The position numbers and the translations under genes were made by a program. A stretch of DNA of 64,000 bases, taken from the NCBI RefSeq assembly GCF_901000735.1, contig NC_081544.1, positions 31,428,095 to 31,492,094 on the forward strand, in the 5' to 3' direction. The DNA is from Corylus avellana (Eukaryota; Streptophyta; Magnoliopsida; Fagales; Betulaceae). The notes under the pieces are model-generated. The model did no database searches and had not been told where the DNA came from. It worked only from the letters and a program-made list of their open reading frames with translations. This document shows, piece by piece, positions 61,116 through 64,000 of the stretch (positions are counted from its first letter, which is position 1; each line of letters begins with the position of its first letter).

Positions 61116-61589
61116 TCATTTCTTAATGAATGGTTTCTGGCAAACAAGCAGCCGCTGGTCACTGCCATTCTGAAGGTCAATCACCCTTGCTTCCCATCGT
61201 ATTTGTGTAGCAAGTTGGCGTGCAATCTCTATAGCTCCCACTTTATCAGAAAGAACAGCCCATCCCTAGCAATCAATCAGAAATTCACATCAGGTTATCA
61301 ACCTCATCATAATATAGTAGTCGATATCCAAGCTACTAGCATTATTGAATCAGAAACATCACTGCCACAACTTATTGTGAAGACACATCAAATGTAAGTG
61401 GACTAGCATCACTGAAAACCAAAAAAAGGAAAGGAATTGGCATTCAACAAGATCAACTTACAGCAAAAAGGCAGGTTTCCCCAGTAGTTGCTTAGAGAAA
61501 GCAAGATCAGGAACAAGAGAAAAGGGAGGAAAATTTGCTGGAAGTGCGGTTGTACTCTTTGTTGGTTTAATGAAATTTCTCACTCATCC

Positions 61590-61624
<35 letters not shown>

Positions 61625-64000
61625 GAAAAGGGAGGAAAAGGAGCATAACTCAACTCGCCTCCTACTTATGTATCTTGTATCAAAGGATTACAAGACAAGG
61701 AAAGGTGCCATGAGCAATATTCCAATTTTCATTAAAAGGGTAAACAATTCATATTACATGAAATTTTCCAGCATAGAAAACGCCAGATCAGGAAAAAGAA
61801 AGAGGGTGGAAAGGGGGCATAACTAATGTCTCCTTCCAAATGTGTGCCTTGTTTATATGAGGTATAAGACAAGGAAAGGTTTTGCAGGCAATCTTCCAAT
61901 GAATTTAAAAATAATCAATCCACATTACACAATGGTTTCCGGCATAAGCAATAAAGAATTACTGTGGTACAATATAAATACCTCAGGGCGCAGTATTCGG
62001 TCCATCTCCAAGAATAAGTCCATTGCGCTGCATCTCTCTGAAGCGAGATGTGAAAGGAGCCCATTTGCATGAAGCATATCATATGTCCTGGGGTATGTTG
62101 GGAAAGGTTCACACCTGTGCACCAATAGATGATCACAACCATAAATCTAATAGCCAAAAAACTACTTATGATGCAATAAATTTATTTACAAACATAGTGC
62201 TATTGACAAATTTTATAGAAAACGAAGGAAAGAAAGATAAGTTATGGAGCCCAGAAATGAAAACAAGTTTTTTTTTCAGAACCAAAGTTTATGAACATAA
62301 CGTTCCAAACCATATAAGTTAGGTACATGTATAACATGTCTAAAACTTAAAAGTTCAGTCTCTGAAAGTGAAATAAAATTGGGACAGCTAAGCCAGAAAT
62401 CATGTATATTAATCTTATGAAGTAAAACTCGAAGATTACGAACAAATAATTTGACAGGGGAGTTGTTTTATTTTCCCTGGCTTTTTATTTTTAGTTCTTT
62501 AATTCTTTTTTTCTTTTTAATTATAAGCTAATTTGACTTCTTGTGACATATATGTCAGACAGGCACCGGGGTATATCACAAATCCAATCTAACAATGACT
62601 TATATCTAACTAGTTTAAGTGAGAATTAATACTCTTATTTCTTATTAGAAAAAGGGAGAGAAGGCAGAGATAAGAATGTGATCAACATCAACTATACTTC
62701 ACACAACATAAGCATGATATTCTAAAAATCTAATAATCACAATCCAAATATATATAATCTTTTTGCAAGTATTGATTTGTCTTTGTTATACACACACACA
62801 CATGCAGGCATATATATACAATAAAAAATATTGAAAATACAGAATTTACTTTTTTCTTGACTTTGCATCATATTTGTGATAGGGTGACCCCAACCGGATC
62901 AATACAACCCAAAGAAAGCTTCTATTATCACTTGAGAAAAATATCCAAAGGAACTGAAATTAACAACTTACCAATCATGCAGAGCACCAGCGAAGCCTTG
63001 ATCAAGTATAAGAGGAAGTGTATTAGGAGCTCTGACAGGCACAACATTCATTACCCATACTGATTTTTTCTCCTCCAAAAATGCAGCATTTAAAGACCCA
63101 TAATGAGCACTCATGTCCATCACATTCCGTATCATGTTATATGGTGGTAATGGGTCCTCATCACCAGGCCTCTTTGGGTGGTCAGAGAAAATTAAGGGTG
63201 TAAGCAAAGACCAATAGTTTTTCAGAGCAGATCGCCAAAACTGCAAGTCGTCAAAGAAATCTTCAGGCAGAACCCCTGCAAAGATACAAGCAGATCAACA
63301 AACTGGCACAGCATTATGACATGCATTAGGAATTGAATAAAAAGGTAACAGCAGATGTAATGAACATTGAGGCTAAAGATAAATAATCCCATGGTTAGAC
63401 AACTAGAACAACAAAAAGTAGTAATAAGAAGGATTATTAAGCCATAATAAAACAAGACTTTCCATGAACTTCAAGCTCAGCTGAGCTCAACTGGGAACCA
63501 GAGGATCTGTTCTGGATTGGATTCCAGCGTTTGCTAGAGGTCCCACTTACACACGATACAAGGGGCTGATAATATGATTGAGCATCATGCCCTTCTTTAC
63601 ACAGTGGTATAGTACCCTGCTTGCTGCAAAGAAGAATAAATGAAAGCATTAATGCCACAAGTTAAAGAGAAAAATATGGCAGCTCCACAAATACAACTAA
63701 TTCAATGGAGCAAGGAAATACCAAAGCTAAAACACTTCTTAACTAAGTACAAAACCTGCTCCCAAAAAATAAAACAAAACAAAGCATTATTCATGGAAAA
63801 ATGTGCACCATTTTTATATCCTTACCGAGATGCATAGCAATCAGTATCCACAGTTTTCTGCCAGACAAAAGTTTCATCTTGCTGAGCTAGAAGACTCCAA
63901 CAGATTTCCTGGGTCAATCCTTCCAATGGTGTTAACATGTTTCTCTTCTTCATACTCACTGAACTCCCTTGTAGCTTGCTTGTGGGTGAGGTTAACACAA
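61116..64000 (-). CDS. QUL: QUASIMODO2-LIKE putative SAM methyltransferase, 3' half
   Basis: C-terminal 308 or so residues of a QUA2-family (PMT/DUF248) protein; the N-terminal half lies beyond 64000. Exons on the minus strand: 64000(partial)-63826, 63623-63463, 63275-62972, 62114-61982 and 61265-61116. Landmarks: EICWSLLAQQDETFVWQKT, the RWNPIQNRS and AELEVHG segment, NYWSLLTPLIFSDHPKRPGD, SAM-binding NMIRNVMDMSAHYGSLNAAF, SVWVMNVVPV, CEPFPTYPRTYDMLHANGL, MDLFLEMDRILRPEGW and the C-terminal RWEARVIDLQNGSDQRLLVC. QUA2-type proteins are Golgi type II membrane proteins needed for homogalacturonan pectin and cell adhesion. Phases agree for all exons, but the exon at 63463 ends at CATG^GA, with GA where GT is needed. 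Closest to QUL1/QUL2 (At1g13860/At2g03480, from memory). Confidence 0.9.

Noticed and set aside
1..64000. CRISPR array, operons, phage or bacterial gene cluster
   Set aside because: No regularly spaced repeats and all protein genes are spliced plant genes.

Overview
The window is nuclear DNA from a flowering plant, most likely a woody eudicot. Ten protein genes have many short exons with GT-AG introns, the intergenic DNA is AT-rich and full of decayed transposons, and every protein is a recognisable plant family. I cannot name the genus. All exon models were spliced by hand by reading frame, phase and splice signals; seven protein genes close as full frames with consistent phases. Two genes run off the window (RUS3 at the left edge, QUL at the right edge), and one (QUL) has a damaged splice donor.

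Layout, left to right. The 3' two thirds of a RUS3-like gene (+, 720-4114) meets a ureide permease gene (-, 5261-8617) tail to tail. A repeat-rich gap (9.6-14.8 kb) follows, then an erlin-like SPFH/band-7 gene (-, 14794-18066). Next come an alpha/beta hydrolase (+, 21709-26902, introns invaded by a MITE and a solo LTR) and an X8/plasmodesmata callose-binding-type GPI protein (-, 28116-29551). A gene-free stretch of about 6 kb (29.6-35.8 kb) holds LTR and MITE remnants. Then come a PPR protein of the At1g26460 type (+, 35823-40550), the chloroplast triose-phosphate/phosphate translocator (-, 42736-47691), an EAF7/MRGBP-type chromatin subunit (+, 49727-52329) and an epsilon-group-like 14-3-3 (-, 54437-57397). 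The window ends with a tRNA-Ala(UGC) (58493-58565), a LINE RNase H relic, and the 3' half of a QUASIMODO2-LIKE putative methyltransferase (-, 61116 to beyond 64000).

The genes do not form a pathway. Their order matters as conserved collinearity: from memory, homologues of most of them lie in three Arabidopsis neighbourhoods (At1g13770-At1g13860, At2g03480-At2g03600 and At1g26460-At1g26480), so the window looks like a less fractionated ancestral block.

I found no gene cluster, CRISPR, phage or other unusual system. The most interesting observations are about splicing and mobile DNA: three inferred GC-AG introns in two adjacent genes, a lost GT donor in QUL, a CT microsatellite abutting a splice donor in the ureide permease, an intron with matching 8-bp boundary sequences that is mostly MITE, three MULE-type MITEs with perfect 9-bp target duplications, and two solo LTRs with target duplications.
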